From Ascochyta rabiei (taxonomy: Eukaryota > Ascomycota > Dothideomycetes > Pleosporales > Didymellaceae), in the NCBI RefSeq assembly GCF_004011695.2, contig NC_082405.1:310001-374000 (forward strand): a DNA stretch of 64,000 nt, written 5' to 3'. A program made the position numbers and the translations under genes. Below, piece after piece: positions 46,073 to 56,793 of this stretch. Numbering within the stretch: position 1 is the stretch's first letter; each line of letters opens with the position of its first letter. Below the pieces are notes generated by a model. It saw nothing but the letters and a program-made list of their open reading frames with translations. It was not told the origin of the DNA and made no database searches.

Positions 46073-46861
46073 CTAAAAAATCAAAGCTCCACCAGCAACA
46101 GGAATATAAAGACCATTCAGCCAAGCTGCCTCCTTCTCGCAAAGCATTGCCACCGTCCACGCGACTTCAGCAGGTGTAGCTATGCGCGGAGCGACCGGTG
46201 TTGCATCAATAATTGGCTGCAAAAAGTCTCTCAAGGACTGTGGCGCAGCATAAAAGGCGTCCGTTCCAACAATACCTGGAGCGACACCGTTTACAGTGCA
46301 TCCATATTTCCTGGGTAGTTCTACAGCCCAGCATTGAGTATAACTTTCCGTCATACCTTTTGAACCGGCGTAAATGCTGCTATCGGATCCTGGCGCTCTC
46401 GACACACCGCTTCCAATATTGATGATACGGGACTCGCCATAAGAAAGGTGTTTTAGAGCAGCCCTCGTCAATAAAAAGGTTCCTCTCCCATTCGTATGCA
46501 CAACCTCGTGCCAGGATGCTTCGATGCTCGCCTCGTCAGGATGATCTAAGCTCATCGGTCGATTAATACCAGCACAGTTTATCAGTATGTCGATTTTCCC
46601 GAACGCTTCTGCTGTTTTATCGGCTAAGATACGTGGCCCCTCCATGGTTGACATATCTGCCTCGACTATGATGGCTTTGGTATCCCGGCCAAGTCGTTTG
46701 GCGACATTTTCGGCATTTGTCTTCTCGCTTGGATAAGGGTAGTTGATAGCAACAGATGCTCCGCGCTGAGCCAGTTCATGAACAATGGCTGCTCCCAATC
46801 CAGCTGAGGATCCACTGACTACTGCAACCTTGCCTGTCAGGCTTTTGCTGGGTGTGGTCAT
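46073..46861 (-). CDS. Short-chain dehydrogenase/reductase
   Basis: Intronless frame of 262 residues from the ATG at 46861 (MTTPSKSLTGKVAVVSG). Classical SDR landmarks: cofactor loop GSSAGLGAAIV, LINCAGINRP (NNAG equivalent), active-site Ser in INIGSGVSRAPG, and the catalytic YAGSK. The basic residues after the second strand are lacking at the end of beta2 (VAINYPYPSEK), so cofactor preference is not clear. It likely reduces or oxidises a small alcohol/carbonyl. It is head to head with the second P450, 600 bases apart, which suggests joint control. Confidence 0.88.
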   Translation of the reverse strand: MTTPSKSLTGKVAVVSGSSAGLGAAIVHELAQRGASVAINYPYPSEKTNAENVAKRLGRDTKAIIVEADMSTMEGPRILADKTAEAFGKIDILINCAGINRPMSLDHPDEASIEASWHEVVHTNGRGTFLLTRAALKHLSYGESRIINIGSGVSRAPGSDSSIYAGSKGMTESYTQCWAVELPRKYGCTVNGVAPGIVGTDAFYAAPQSLRDFLQPIIDATPVAPRIATPAEVAWTVAMLCEKEAAWLNGLYIPVAGGALIF

Positions 46862-47345
46862 GTCGTGAAGAAGAGGGGGCAATTCTCTATGTTACAATCA
46901 GTTTGTATAAAACAAAATCTTTCCAACTAAAACCTACAGATGAGTGAAACTGAGTCCTGTTGTTGATGAGATTTCGAGTGGTTACTGAGATAGCCTTTAT
47001 CAAAGCGGACCATGCACTACGAATTTCAACTTCTATGCGATTAGCTACCGGTGATCCACAGGACAGTTTTGAACAGCATATGTGACCGTGCTCACACGAA
47101 CATCTCTCTTTGACAGTGCTGTGGTTATTTTCGTGATCTGCTCCCTCAGTGGCGCTTTTCCCTCAAGCTGCCGCGCATTGCCACCTCCACAGTGGCGCCA
47201 CCCTACCCCGCTTCAGCGAAACACGCCTTGGTGGACAAAGAGCCACCCAGTTTTCACTCATAGACCGCTCCGAGAATCGTCCGCAGAATATTTGGAAACT
47301 GGGATCAAGCCGGAGTATTCTCTATCTCGGGGGCGTACCACCTCA

Positions 47346-47352
47346 CCCCACC
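47346..47352 (-). promoter_or_regulatory. GGTGGGG site between SDR and P450
   Basis: CCCCACC on the plus strand, 108 bases before the P450 start codon, within the divergent SDR/P450 promoter. One instance of the cluster-wide motif. Confidence 0.35.
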
Positions 47353-47459
47353 CGACGCGACACGCGGCCCGTGCTCATCACCCTCTCACCATCTCCGTTC
47401 ACATACTCAGCACGCCTGCATATCAACTCCAAGTCTTTCTCCACCATTTCATTAACAAG

Positions 47460-49205
47460 ATGGCTTCAGAAATACTATCGTTACCATTCGCGTTTGGTGC
47501 TATTTTACTCTACACACTCTATCGCATCTTCTGTTACATTCAGTTCCACTCAAAATATCGCTTTCCAAACCATGTATCCGGTCGGCTCCCACTCCTTGGT
47601 AACATGCTACAGATACCTAAACATCCCTCTGACCAACGTCCTTATTTTGCTAGTTTGGCAAGGAAGTATGGAGAGATGTGAGTATCCACGGGCAATGTGC
47701 GCGCACACCGATTGCTAATAGCGCTTTGAGGTTTACGCTTAAACTGGGATCTCAGTACTGGGTTTTCCTCAACTCGCACCGAGTTGTAGGAGAGCTTCTC
47801 GACAAGCGAGGCGCCCTTTATGTTTCACGGCCAAGTTTGCCAATGGTTGGGGATGTCGCTTCCGGCGGCAAACGAGTGGTCTTCCTACCATACGGTGAGA
47901 CCTGGAAATGGCAAAGAAAAGTCATTCATGAGATATTGGGCCCTGCAGAGAAATCCGTATATGGTCCGTTCCAAGACGTCGAATCTCGGGCACTTCTTCA
48001 TGGGTATCTTACCCAGCCCGACGACTGGCATCTCAGCAATGCACAATACAGCAGTTCCGTCATCATGAGCATGGTTTTTGGCCGGCGGACTACTCTGAAC
48101 GATGAGACTACGAGTAGAATCGTCGCCGTTAACGATGAGTTAACAAAGGCTTTCGAACCTGGATCTAACCTCATTGACGCCTTTCCAATACTCGGGCAAA
48201 TACCATTTGCAAAAAGCTTGCAGCCGTGGAGGTGGTGGGGCGATAACTTATACAAAACGGCTTTGAGGTAATCATTTGCGCAAACATTCTTCGACCAAAT
48301 GCTGACAGCCTACTATAGAAATTTCAACAGTGAATTTGACCACCTTGTGGAGCGACAGAAGAGCGGAAAAGTTCCAAAGTGTTTCGCTTCCGAGTTTTTG
48401 AGGCTGGGTAGAGACAAAAACGTCAGCCATGAAGACATGGTATTCCTCTTTGGCTCTCTGATAGAAGCCGGCTCGGATACAACACGCGTGTCATTAAATC
48501 AGCTTGCTGCTGCCGCAGCACTATTCCCGGACTGGGTCGCGCGCGCGCGAGAGGACTTGGACAAGATTTGCGGCTCGAATGCCGAGCGGCTGCCTAATGC
48601 TGATGACGCCCCCGACTTACCGTATATCAAAGCAGCAGCCAAGGAAACTGTACGGTGGAAGTGAGTATTTGACGATCTCTATTTTGATGCTACATGACTG
48701 ACAGCAATGAAGTCCATCGTTCGGTGAAATCGCGCACTCACTAACCAAAGATGATGAGTTCGAAGGCTATCGATTCCCCGCAGGCACAACATTCTCGTGG
48801 AATCATTGGGGGATCCACAATGACCCCAGTGAATATCCAGAGCCCGAAAGATTTTGGCCGGACCGATTCCTCAACAAAGACATTGATAAGCCAATTAAAG
48901 GTCATTTAGGTTTTGGCACAGGTATGTTATCCTTGCCTGGTCTTTCCGTTAAATTTCGTTGATTAATAATAACTGGCTGCACAGGCCGCCGAGTGTGTCC
49001 TGGATGGCACGTGGCTAGTAATAGCCTTTTCCTTGGTATTGCACGCATTGTGTATTGTTTCGACTTTCAGACCGTTCCAGGAGAGCCTATTCCTGTTGGG
49101 AAGCCGTTCTCCATAGGGATGAGTAAACCATACCAGGTCAAGGTCGTAGTCAGGAGCCCAGCGCATGCTGAGTTGATCAAAAGGGAATGTGCCTCGGCAG
49201 TTTAG
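47460..49205 (+). CDS. Cytochrome P450, OrdA/CYP64-like group
   Basis: Five exons, 47460-47677, 47722-48267, 48319-48660, 48713-48921 and 48985-49205, give 511 residues. The start is MASEILSLPFAFGAILLYTL, a membrane anchor. Substrate-recognition region includes YVSRPSLPMVGD; the I-helix is LFGSLIEAGSDTTRVSLN; ExxR is KETVRW; then PERFWPDRF and haem loop GFGTGRRVCPGWHVA. This layout is that of the fungal P450s annotated as O-methylsterigmatocystin-oxidoreductase-like, a broad group that includes many aromatic hydroxylases. The ExxR motif is split from the following segment by an intron with an AAG acceptor. Substrate unknown; context suggests a phenolic compound. Confidence 0.9.
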
Positions 49206-49773
49206 CAAGGTTTAACACTAGGTTCAACTAGTGCCGCCCAAAAAGCAGATCACTCCTTTGTGTTGGTAGCTCTGACTCAAGTATAAGTTAGCAGCGTTGT
49301 ACTGAAACAAGAGTCTTGGTTACTATACTTGTTGTCATGTATTAGTTGTTCGTCTATCATAAGGCGTGTAGTCAATGTATTTGGTTCGTAGCCCCATCAT
49401 AGAATGAACACTTATTGCTGGGGCATTGCTTTGGTATGATAGCTAATTCACTAATGTAAGTGTTTCTGTAGCTCTACTAAAACTCCACATCGATATATAT
49501 GCGTGGCTTGCGCTAATAGCCAATAGAGGCATAGATGCTGTCTGCAAATAAAATAAGGCTTAAAATATTGCGTTTGATCAAACGGGTGCCATTTTCAAGA
49601 GCACTGTCTTCACATTCTATGCCTGTGACGCATTTAGAATCATATAATTATTTGAATTTCAGGCTAAACGTCGCATTCAACATCAAAACATAAATCTACA
49701 TAAGCCTATCGTGATTGTTGAAAAATTCACAACAGTATAGAGAGATAATGCGGTGGTTTGAAGTCTAGCCAGC
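49206..49773. other. Convergent intergenic region
   Basis: AT-rich 3' flanks of the second P450 and the stilbene-type dioxygenase; nothing else seen. Confidence 0.5.
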
Positions 49774-51285
49774 TCAGCGCTTGCCTCGGGTGGCCAACTC
49801 TATGTCCTTGCCATCTACCCAACTGCCGTGTAGGCCATCCAGCAGCTTCAATGGGAGCTTTATTTCGGCTAATGGACCCTTCTCAATTTCTTGCGCATCG
49901 AAAAGGAGGAGGTGGCTACGACTCTCGCTGTAAAGATCCGCAAGCAGGACAATGTATCCGTCCTCTGGGGCAGCATTCTCAGAGCGAGGCACAAAGCAAG
50001 GCTCTTGGAATGTGATATTATCACCATGATAATAAGACTGACTTTTACCGGTCTCAAAATTATGGCAGACAAGGGTATTGAAACCAGCCTGCGCAGCTGT
50101 ACCATTCGTATACACCTGCTTGGTGGGATCGATGGTTAGAATCCAGTAGCGATTGTACTTCTTTCCGAGCAGGCGGTCGTCGACGCGTCCAAACTCGTTG
50201 ACGCCCTCAACTATCACGTTCTCTGGATGGACCATTTCCTCGCTGCTTCCCTTTGGATCAAAGCGATATCGCAATATCGGAGACCGAACGTTTCTCGGAT
50301 CGTAGTGGAACTTTTTACCCTTACTGTTTGGGAAAAAAGGGAAAACGCAGTCGGTCCACACGTTGGCATCCAATACAAGCTTGCCATCTTCCTCGTAGCT
50401 ATTGATAGTGTGCGAATAGCAACCTTTAGCGGTCTTGAACCATTTTACATCCTCGGGTTTTGCACCTCGACGAGGTAGTACGCCCAAGAGCTGGTGATCA
50501 AGATTCTCGTCCCAGAAGAAATGCTCGCCACCTTGTTGCATCTGTTCAAGGCTGGCTTTCAGACCATTGATAGGGAATACTACGTAGTTTTCTGTCACCC
50601 AGAAGTCATGGATCATGCAGGCCCATGGTGCCTTGAACCAGACCTCTTCTGTCAGATAGCCGGACTTGTCCACTGTGAAAGAGCAGATATCTGGCGAGGC
50701 ATCACCCTTAGCCTCGTAACCGAATCCAACCAACTCGCCGGTTGTGGAGTCTGCCTTGGGATGGGCAGTATGCGTAGGGCACTTGAAGGTCCCATTGTAG
50801 TTGACCATGCCAATGGTCTCGAGTGTAGCGGCATCGATCTCAAAAGGCGGAGCATCCTCTTTAAGTGCCATGATCTTATTTGCGTGGTAGATCACATGAG
50901 TATTGGCGGTGGTGCGGGTAAGGACGTCGCGGACACGCGGGTCGTCTGTGTATTTATTGCGGTAACGGCCAAAGAGAGCTCGCCGAGCAGCGCGCTCAGC
51001 CTCGAATTTTGGAGTCCGCACGTAACGGTTTTTGAAGTCGACGTGGCCATTTTGGAAATTGAATACACAGACGTTACCATCGCCATTCAGTGGGACCTCG
51101 TCTTCGCCGAACATAGGTGGGAAGGCGTGGTCTGGTTGCACACGGTAGTACGCGCCGTGGAGGTCAGCTGGCACCTGACCCAAGACCTCAAGCTCGAACA
51201 CTTCAGCTTCGAAACGAGTGTGGTCGTAGTTCCAGGCACTCATTTGGTAGTTCCTAGGGAACAAAGTACTGGGAGTGATATGCAT
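49774..51285 (-). CDS. Stilbene/carotenoid cleavage dioxygenase
   Basis: Intronless frame of 503 residues from the ATG at 51285 (MHITPSTLFPRNYQ); an ATG at 51243 (MSAWNYDHTRFEAEV) would give 489 and starts right at the conserved part. The four Fe(II) histidines of the carotenoid-oxygenase fold are visible in THVIYHANKIMAL, CPTHTAHPKAD, ACMIHDFWVTENYVVFP and GLHGSWVDG. The opening GQVPADLHGAYYRVQPDHAF and LNGDGNVCVF are those of fungal lignostilbene/resveratrol-cleaving enzymes (CAO-1 type), which split the central double bond of a stilbene into two aromatic aldehydes with O2. It has no signal or membrane segment. It is head to head with the VAO-type gene. A carotenoid substrate is the alternative. 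Confidence 0.9.
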   Translation of the reverse strand: MHITPSTLFPRNYQMSAWNYDHTRFEAEVFELEVLGQVPADLHGAYYRVQPDHAFPPMFGEDEVPLNGDGNVCVFNFQNGHVDFKNRYVRTPKFEAERAARRALFGRYRNKYTDDPRVRDVLTRTTANTHVIYHANKIMALKEDAPPFEIDAATLETIGMVNYNGTFKCPTHTAHPKADSTTGELVGFGYEAKGDASPDICSFTVDKSGYLTEEVWFKAPWACMIHDFWVTENYVVFPINGLKASLEQMQQGGEHFFWDENLDHQLLGVLPRRGAKPEDVKWFKTAKGCYSHTINSYEEDGKLVLDANVWTDCVFPFFPNSKGKKFHYDPRNVRSPILRYRFDPKGSSEEMVHPENVIVEGVNEFGRVDDRLLGKKYNRYWILTIDPTKQVYTNGTAAQAGFNTLVCHNFETGKSQSYYHGDNITFQEPCFVPRSENAAPEDGYIVLLADLYSESRSHLLLFDAQEIEKGPLAEIKLPLKLLDGLHGSWVDGKDIELATRGKR

Positions 51286-51628
51286 AATGAAGATTGAAGT
51301 AATGGTAAAGTGGTGAGCACGGGATGGATGAAGTGTGAAGAAGCCGTCAAGATTGGGGTTGACTGTAGTACTGAAGACCAACTAATATGTGGACTTCATT
51401 TCGCAGCTCATGACTTCGGCTTAATGCGGAAGCACTGTGTAAGCTTTGAGGACGCCGCGGTTTCCGGGTGGCGCTCAGTGGGTCAGGTGGGTATCGCACA
51501 ATGCGGAGAGAAAGACTTCCAAGACAGGTGGGGTCTTCGAATTAATCAGCAAATACAGAAAGATATTTAGTCGTGCCACCATACCATGTAATCTTTATCG
51601 AGAGCATCACGAAGGCTCCTTGCGAATC
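51286..51628. promoter_or_regulatory. Bidirectional promoter, dioxygenase / VAO enzyme
   Basis: 343 bases between divergent start codons. It carries GGTGGGT at 51486-51492 and GGTGGGG at 51527-51533, plus two ATGCGGA words. Joint control of the two genes is inferred. Confidence 0.5.
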
Positions 51629-53553
51629 ATGGTTCAGTTTTACGCCGATTCCACATTGCAGAAGCACCACAATCATGCCTTCCAGACAGTACCGATAACT
51701 AACCAGGATACTGTTCTTCCCCCAGGACTGGACACGAAAACATTTGAGCGAGTCCTCGTGAAGTTGCGCGAGGTTGTAGGCGATGACAATGTGGCAGTGG
51801 GTGAGGGGCTGCGCGACTTTCGCGACCCGTATCCCCTGCAGGTTGACGAAAATCAGCCCTCGGCAGCCGCGTGGTAAGCCTCCCACACTTGTCAAAAGCA
51901 TATCCTTTGCACCTATCCTAATTCACCAGAACAACAGCCCGATATCTGTCGAGCAAATTCAAGGCATTCTTCGGATTGCAAATGATTTTAGTGTTCCGAT
52001 ATGGGTGTGTTCACAAGGTAAGAATTTCGGGTATGGTGGCCCAGCGCCCAGGCAGTCAGGCTCGCTCGTGGTATCGCTGCATCGCATGAATCGCATCCTC
52101 GAGGTCAATGAAAAGTTTGCCTATGTGCTCGTAGAGCCTGGGGTGACCTTCTTCGAGCTTCACGGTTATTTGAAAGCCCGAAAGATTCCATTATGGGTTG
52201 GTGCACCTGCTCTTGGTTGGGGTAGTGTACTTGGTAACGTATGGCACCCCTCGTTGTATACCCAGAATGCAAATATGCTGATATTATTTGTTCTTAAAGA
52301 CCGTCGACCGTGGAATTGGGTATACCATATCAGGAGACCGCCATCGTGATATTCGCAGCCTCGAGGCTGTACTTCCTTCGGGCGAGATACTGCGCACCGG
52401 GCAGTGGGCGGTGAATAATTCACCAAGCGCACACGTCTGCAATAACAATTTCGGACCCCAAATCGATGGCCTTTTCCTACAAACAAATCTCGGCATCGTT
52501 ACAAAGTTGGCCGTCGGCGTAGATCTTGCCCCACCAGCCTTCATGAATATCAAATTACATGGACCCCAAGTCGAGGATCTGGGTCCTATCGTCGACTCTA
52601 TGCAGCAGCTGTGGCTCGAGGGCGTTTTACAAAACCATGGTATGATCACGAACATCAACCATTTCGCATCGCACGACTTGCCAAAACATGCGCACCAGAA
52701 AGAGGAGGGTCCCTTGTTGCCAGATACCATTACCAAACTGAAGGAGAAATATCGCACCGGCTACTGGAGGGCTTCCTTCGATCTCTACGGTACACCAGAA
52801 ATAATCAATGCTCGGCTTGCAAGAGTCAAGGCCGTATTTGCCACCCATACCCCGGACCTAGACCTTGAAACTACTTTCTTCGAAGGTAAAGATGGAGGTC
52901 CTGTCGATGCTTTGGACGTTGGCACTCTCAGTGCTGGTGTGCCGACAATGGTGCCGGTGAAATTAGCCGACTACAACCTGCCTGCTGATAACTCTGGTGC
53001 TGGTGGTCATATCGACACAACCTTGATCTTGCCAGCCGACGGTAAGACTGTAGTTGATTGGTTTGCCCAGGCGAAGAAGATTATGGAGGACGAGGGCGTT
53101 GATCCGTTCATCGGCTGCCATGTCTTCCGTCACTATATTCTGTTTGTGCAGGAGTATGTCTTTGACAAGACACAAGCCACTCACCGTGAGCGAGGCCTTA
53201 GAGTTGTCAAATCCCTTCTTTCTGCTGCAAAAGCAGCTGGGTTTGCCAATTACAGATCACACGTTCAGAATATGGGTCAGTACGATGGTGCTGTTATTGT
53301 AAGCTTTGTGCTGACGCTACCAGATGGCATACAAGACTTATATAGTTACAATGACCATGCATATCGTCGCTTTGTCGAGACTTTGAAAGTAAGTTACTAC
53401 ATTTGCTCTTAACGCTGTGACTAGACTAAGACTATCTCACAGCAAGCAATCGATCCAAAGGGTATAGTCGCTCCGGGCAAGCAAGGTATCTGGCCACAAC
53501 GGACTCTCGGGAAGGCGGCCAGAGGAGAGCCCGAGAAACCCAGCACTCCGTGA
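51629..53553 (+). CDS. Vanillyl-alcohol-oxidase-family flavoenzyme
   Basis: Four exons, 51629-51873, 51938-52238, 52300-53388 and 53443-53553, give 581 residues. The first join makes SAAACPISVEQIQGI, the start of the FAD-binding type-4 domain; WVCSQGKNFGYGGPAPRQSG, HRMNRILEVNEKFAYVLVEP and GWGSVLGN-TVDRGIGY follow, as in VAO/eugenol oxidase. The segment GYTISGDRHRD keeps an Asp where VAO has its catalytic one, and SGAGGHIDTTLILPAD has a His near the site of covalent FAD linkage. The last exon has DPKGIVAPGKQGIWP. Family reaction: oxidation of para-substituted phenols (4-hydroxybenzyl alcohols, allyl- or alkylphenols) to the alcohol or aldehyde with H2O2. The usual PDLGGGS loop reads PALGWGS here. 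Confidence 0.88.
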
Positions 53554-54008
53554 GTGTAGATCGTGTGTTGGTTTCTCTATCGAATCGGGATACGGCTGTC
53601 TTGCTTGCTGCAGTGATCGCTGTATGGTCGCTTCGTGCATGTACTGAGACAGATGTAGTGGTATCTCTTGTTGCTCAAGCAACTTATTCTAAAATGCTAG
53701 CTTTACAGAGTTGAATCTTATGGTTTGATCCAATCATTGTCAACAGTATCGAGTGAAAATATACTCTAGACTATCACCATTGCACGCTGTAGCTCAGTTA
53801 AGGTCTGATTCAAAGTGACGTTCCTGTGAAGTTCACAAAAATTTTACTCAAATATGTCCAATAAGTGCACTTGGATTGCAGAGCCTTTATTCCATACCAA
53901 TTTTTCCTAAGCTAATGGTAATGTGTGAATGTAGAAGACGCTTGACACTTTTTCTAATACTTCATCTTGGCTATCAAACTGCTGAGTGTCCTCCAGATTG
54001 AACGCATA
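53554..54008. other. 3' flank of VAO gene
   Basis: No gene seen up to the left end of the Tc1-like element. Confidence 0.5.
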
Positions 54009-55507
54009 CTGTGGTATGTCCCATAAGTTTTATTAGTATAGCGCTAGAACAGGGATGTTTGGCTGTATTATTAAGCTTAATATTGTTATACTTTACGTAC
54101 AAATTCCAGTACTTTATATAACCACCCTAAGCGTCAACTACTGCCTAGCAAAATCCTTTATTGTAATTTGTACCTACTACCTTAGCAAGCAACTTAGGAG
54201 TAATTAAGTGCTACACCTTACAAACTATACCCCTAAGATTATTATAGTTATACTATCACTGCCTGCTACTAGGTAGGTCTAGATGGTGCTCCTCTACATA
54301 GTTTTTAATCTAATTCTAAATATACTTAATAGGATTTATGTAAAGGGTGTACAAGGCGGTCACGAGGGAGGATAGGGTTGAAGAGGATAGCAGGTGTATT
54401 GAGGTACGTAGTATATAGTAACGAGACTAATCGCTGGTGTATCAGCGATAACCTTCGACACCTTTATATAGTCCGGGCCGACTAGCCCCATGGTAGCTCG
54501 CCAAGACTGGCAGAGGTACCTCCGGGCCCAGCGCCTGACAATTTAGGTCCAGTAAGTACAGAGGCCAGTAGATAGGTGTTATCCCACGCTCCTGGAACTT
54601 ACTAAGAGTAAGTTCTGCTAAGTAACCTAGGGCAGAATCCTGCATAAACTTAAGTTTAGTGTAAAGGGTTAACCACCTATAAACAAGTGGGACTATCCTT
54701 TTACAGTACCTCTCCTTATTAATAAGTTTCCACTCCTTCTCCCAGAAGAGACAAGGACCTTTTGTTTCACCAGAAAAGCAGGCCTAGAACATCTACCTAG
54801 GCTTCTTTAATACCTTATCTACTACACAGGTAGGATCTAGCTCCTCTCTAACCCGTTGAGTAATCCACTTCCTGCGGTGTCTCTCTCCAGTTACCTAGGT
54901 CTCTTTACTCCACAGTATCATCCACTGCTACTAAGGCTCCCAGTTAACATAGATCTTAGCCTATTTAAGGCGAAGATCTCTTATATCTGCTAAGAGAGCT
55001 GGTTCACGTAGGGCTACTCGGCGTAAGAAACCACAACGTTGTAGAGCTCGTTAGATAACCTTGTGTGATACACCCTAGGCCTCAAAGGGGCCAGAGGCAA
55101 GCTCTTAGTAACTCATCTAACGTGAAGGTTGTAGTAATCAGACGTAGGCCTCAAGCTCGTCTACTTAGGCATCAGTAAGGAGAGTCGGCTGACCTGTACG
55201 CTGTTAAGGTGTAACTTGTTAACTAGTAACTGCATGGGTAACCTGTCTCTTAGTAATTCTAAGTAGGATAGCAATCTCTAAGTAGTTATGCCTAGCAAGT
55301 ACGTTACGAGTAAGGTGCTCACTATAGTAGGGAGGGGTAGATAGCTAAGATGACATTTTAATAAAGATACGTTACGTGGGATAATTAATCAGCATTGTGT
55401 TATATACAAAATTAGGTGGGATTCAATGTTATATAGATAACAGAGCCATTTGGCAACCTTTGGAACAACCCCTGTCGTACTAACAAAACTTATGGGACAT
55501 ACCACAG
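54009..55507 (-). mobile_element. Tc1/mariner element, full length, RIP-degraded
   Basis: Inverted terminal repeats start CTGTGGTATGTCCCATAAG at 54009 and match in reverse at 55477-55507, about 28 of 29 positions, and both ends abut TA (54007-54008 and 55508-55509), the Tc1/mariner target duplication. On the minus strand transposase remnants are legible: INKERYCKRIVPLVYRW, then MQDSALGYLAELTLSKFQER and GITPIYWPLYLLDLN, close to the MQDNAPxH...WPPYSPDLNP DDE signature. Many stops interrupt it, several of them TAG where Trp is expected (before IKNYVEEHHLDLP). Element size is 1499 bp. It can move only with help, if at all. It separates the VAO gene from dienelactone hydrolase. Confidence 0.88.
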
Positions 55508-55518
55508 TAGACCCACGA

Positions 55519-56504
55519 TCAATGTAAATGTTTGCTAAACCACCTGACCAGTTGATCTTCTGCCTGATCGGCCATCTCCCTCTCACTTGCATCATTCGGA
55601 TTGCCCCTTACAGCGAACCCATGTCGTGCACCGGGCAACACCACGACCTCACTCGCTAAGGTCGTGTCCGAAGCCAGAATTTCCGACACCTTCTTCACAT
55701 CCTCGATTTTCATCGCGAAATCGATATCTCCGATGATCAAGCTATAAGGAACCTTGATGCCAGAAAAGTCATCAACCTTAACTTCGCTTGGGTGAGCTGT
55801 GAATGCTGCGTCAATGAGCGGCAGATTGCCATTCGAGATATTATCGCATCTGGCCAAGTGCGTCGTCGCATAAGCACCCCAGCAGAACCCAGCAGCACCG
55901 ATCTTTGCCCCTGTGGGCAACTGAGCCCGTAATCTGGACACGAAATCCACCGCGAGGCCGTACCTCTTATGGGCCGGATTGCGGATGAAGAAGGGAATAA
56001 TGTAGTAAGCAGCTTGTATCATGAGTATACTATGTGTCAATCAGCACTGAATCAGTCTAAATCTGCGACAGTGTCTTGCACCGAAGACCGATTCTTCAAA
56101 CGTACGGCTTCATCATGTAGTCCCGGATACCTGAACTCTTACCGGTGATGCGATCCATGTGGGATTTGACCCAAGCAGGAAGCGCACCACCTGAGGATCG
56201 CTCGTTATTGTTTGTTCTCAAAAAGGTGCGTTCCATAGACTGACTGGCATACGTACTCACCATACATGAAGTCGGGCAGGTAAACACGGCAGCCGGTTCG
56301 ACGTGCGTACGAATCTGCAAGTCGTCGCAAGTTGGTCGTGCTCCAGCCGAATGCGTCGGAGAACAGGACGATAACATTCTGAGAACGTTCGGCTGAGGAT
56401 TCAGGTGGTTCTGTGATATAAACATCGAGTTCGAACATAGTGGCCTCGGACCCAGTAGTTGGTCCTGCATGATCGTGCCCACTGTAACAGGCTGAACACG
56501 ACAT
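55519..56504 (-). CDS. Dienelactone hydrolase family protein
   Basis: Three exons, 56261-56504, 56106-56190 and 55519-56029, give 279 residues. The joins restore LPDFMYG-GALPAW and MKP-ILMIQAAYYIIPFF. Core motifs: VIVLFSDAFGWSTTNLRRLAD, the Cys nucleophile in GAAGFCWGAYATTHLA, SLIIGDIDFAM near the Asp, and PGARHGFAVRG with the catalytic His, i.e. the Cys-Asp-His triad of this alpha/beta hydrolase family. In bacteria the enzyme opens dienelactone to maleylacetate, which would feed the reductase at 35-36 kb. In fungi the family is broad, so a different lactone or ester is possible. The gene ends 12 bases from the transposon. Confidence 0.88.
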
Positions 56505-56653
56505 TGTGGTAGATGTGTTGGCTTAGGAAATGAAATGTTTGAAACGTAGAAGTCTGGAAATTAGGAAACTAATATAGATGCAGAATTGCAGAGCTGAACA
56601 AGGTGGTCCCTGGAAGAGGTACTCAGGTGGCTACGTGTTTACCGGACATCCGA

Positions 56654-56660
56654 ACCCACC
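56654..56660 (-). promoter_or_regulatory. GGTGGGT site upstream of dienelactone hydrolase
   Basis: ACCCACC on the plus strand, 150 bases upstream of the start codon. Confidence 0.3.
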
Positions 56661-56793
56661 CAGTCTGGCCATCACATACCCCGCACTTGCATTAGAACCC
56701 ACAGTATGGCGTCCTCTGCACAAGCATGTCAAAAGATGATACGGTAGAAGTGTTGGGGAGCAGTCAAAGTGCATAGAGTAGATCATATACGAT

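Noticed and set aside
47149..47718. 189-codon frame overlapping the start of the second P450
   Set aside because: Shadow of the P450 exon 1 in another frame plus its promoter.
50494..51297. 267-codon plus-strand frame
   Set aside because: Antisense shadow of the dioxygenase gene, which has all four histidine ligands on the other strand.
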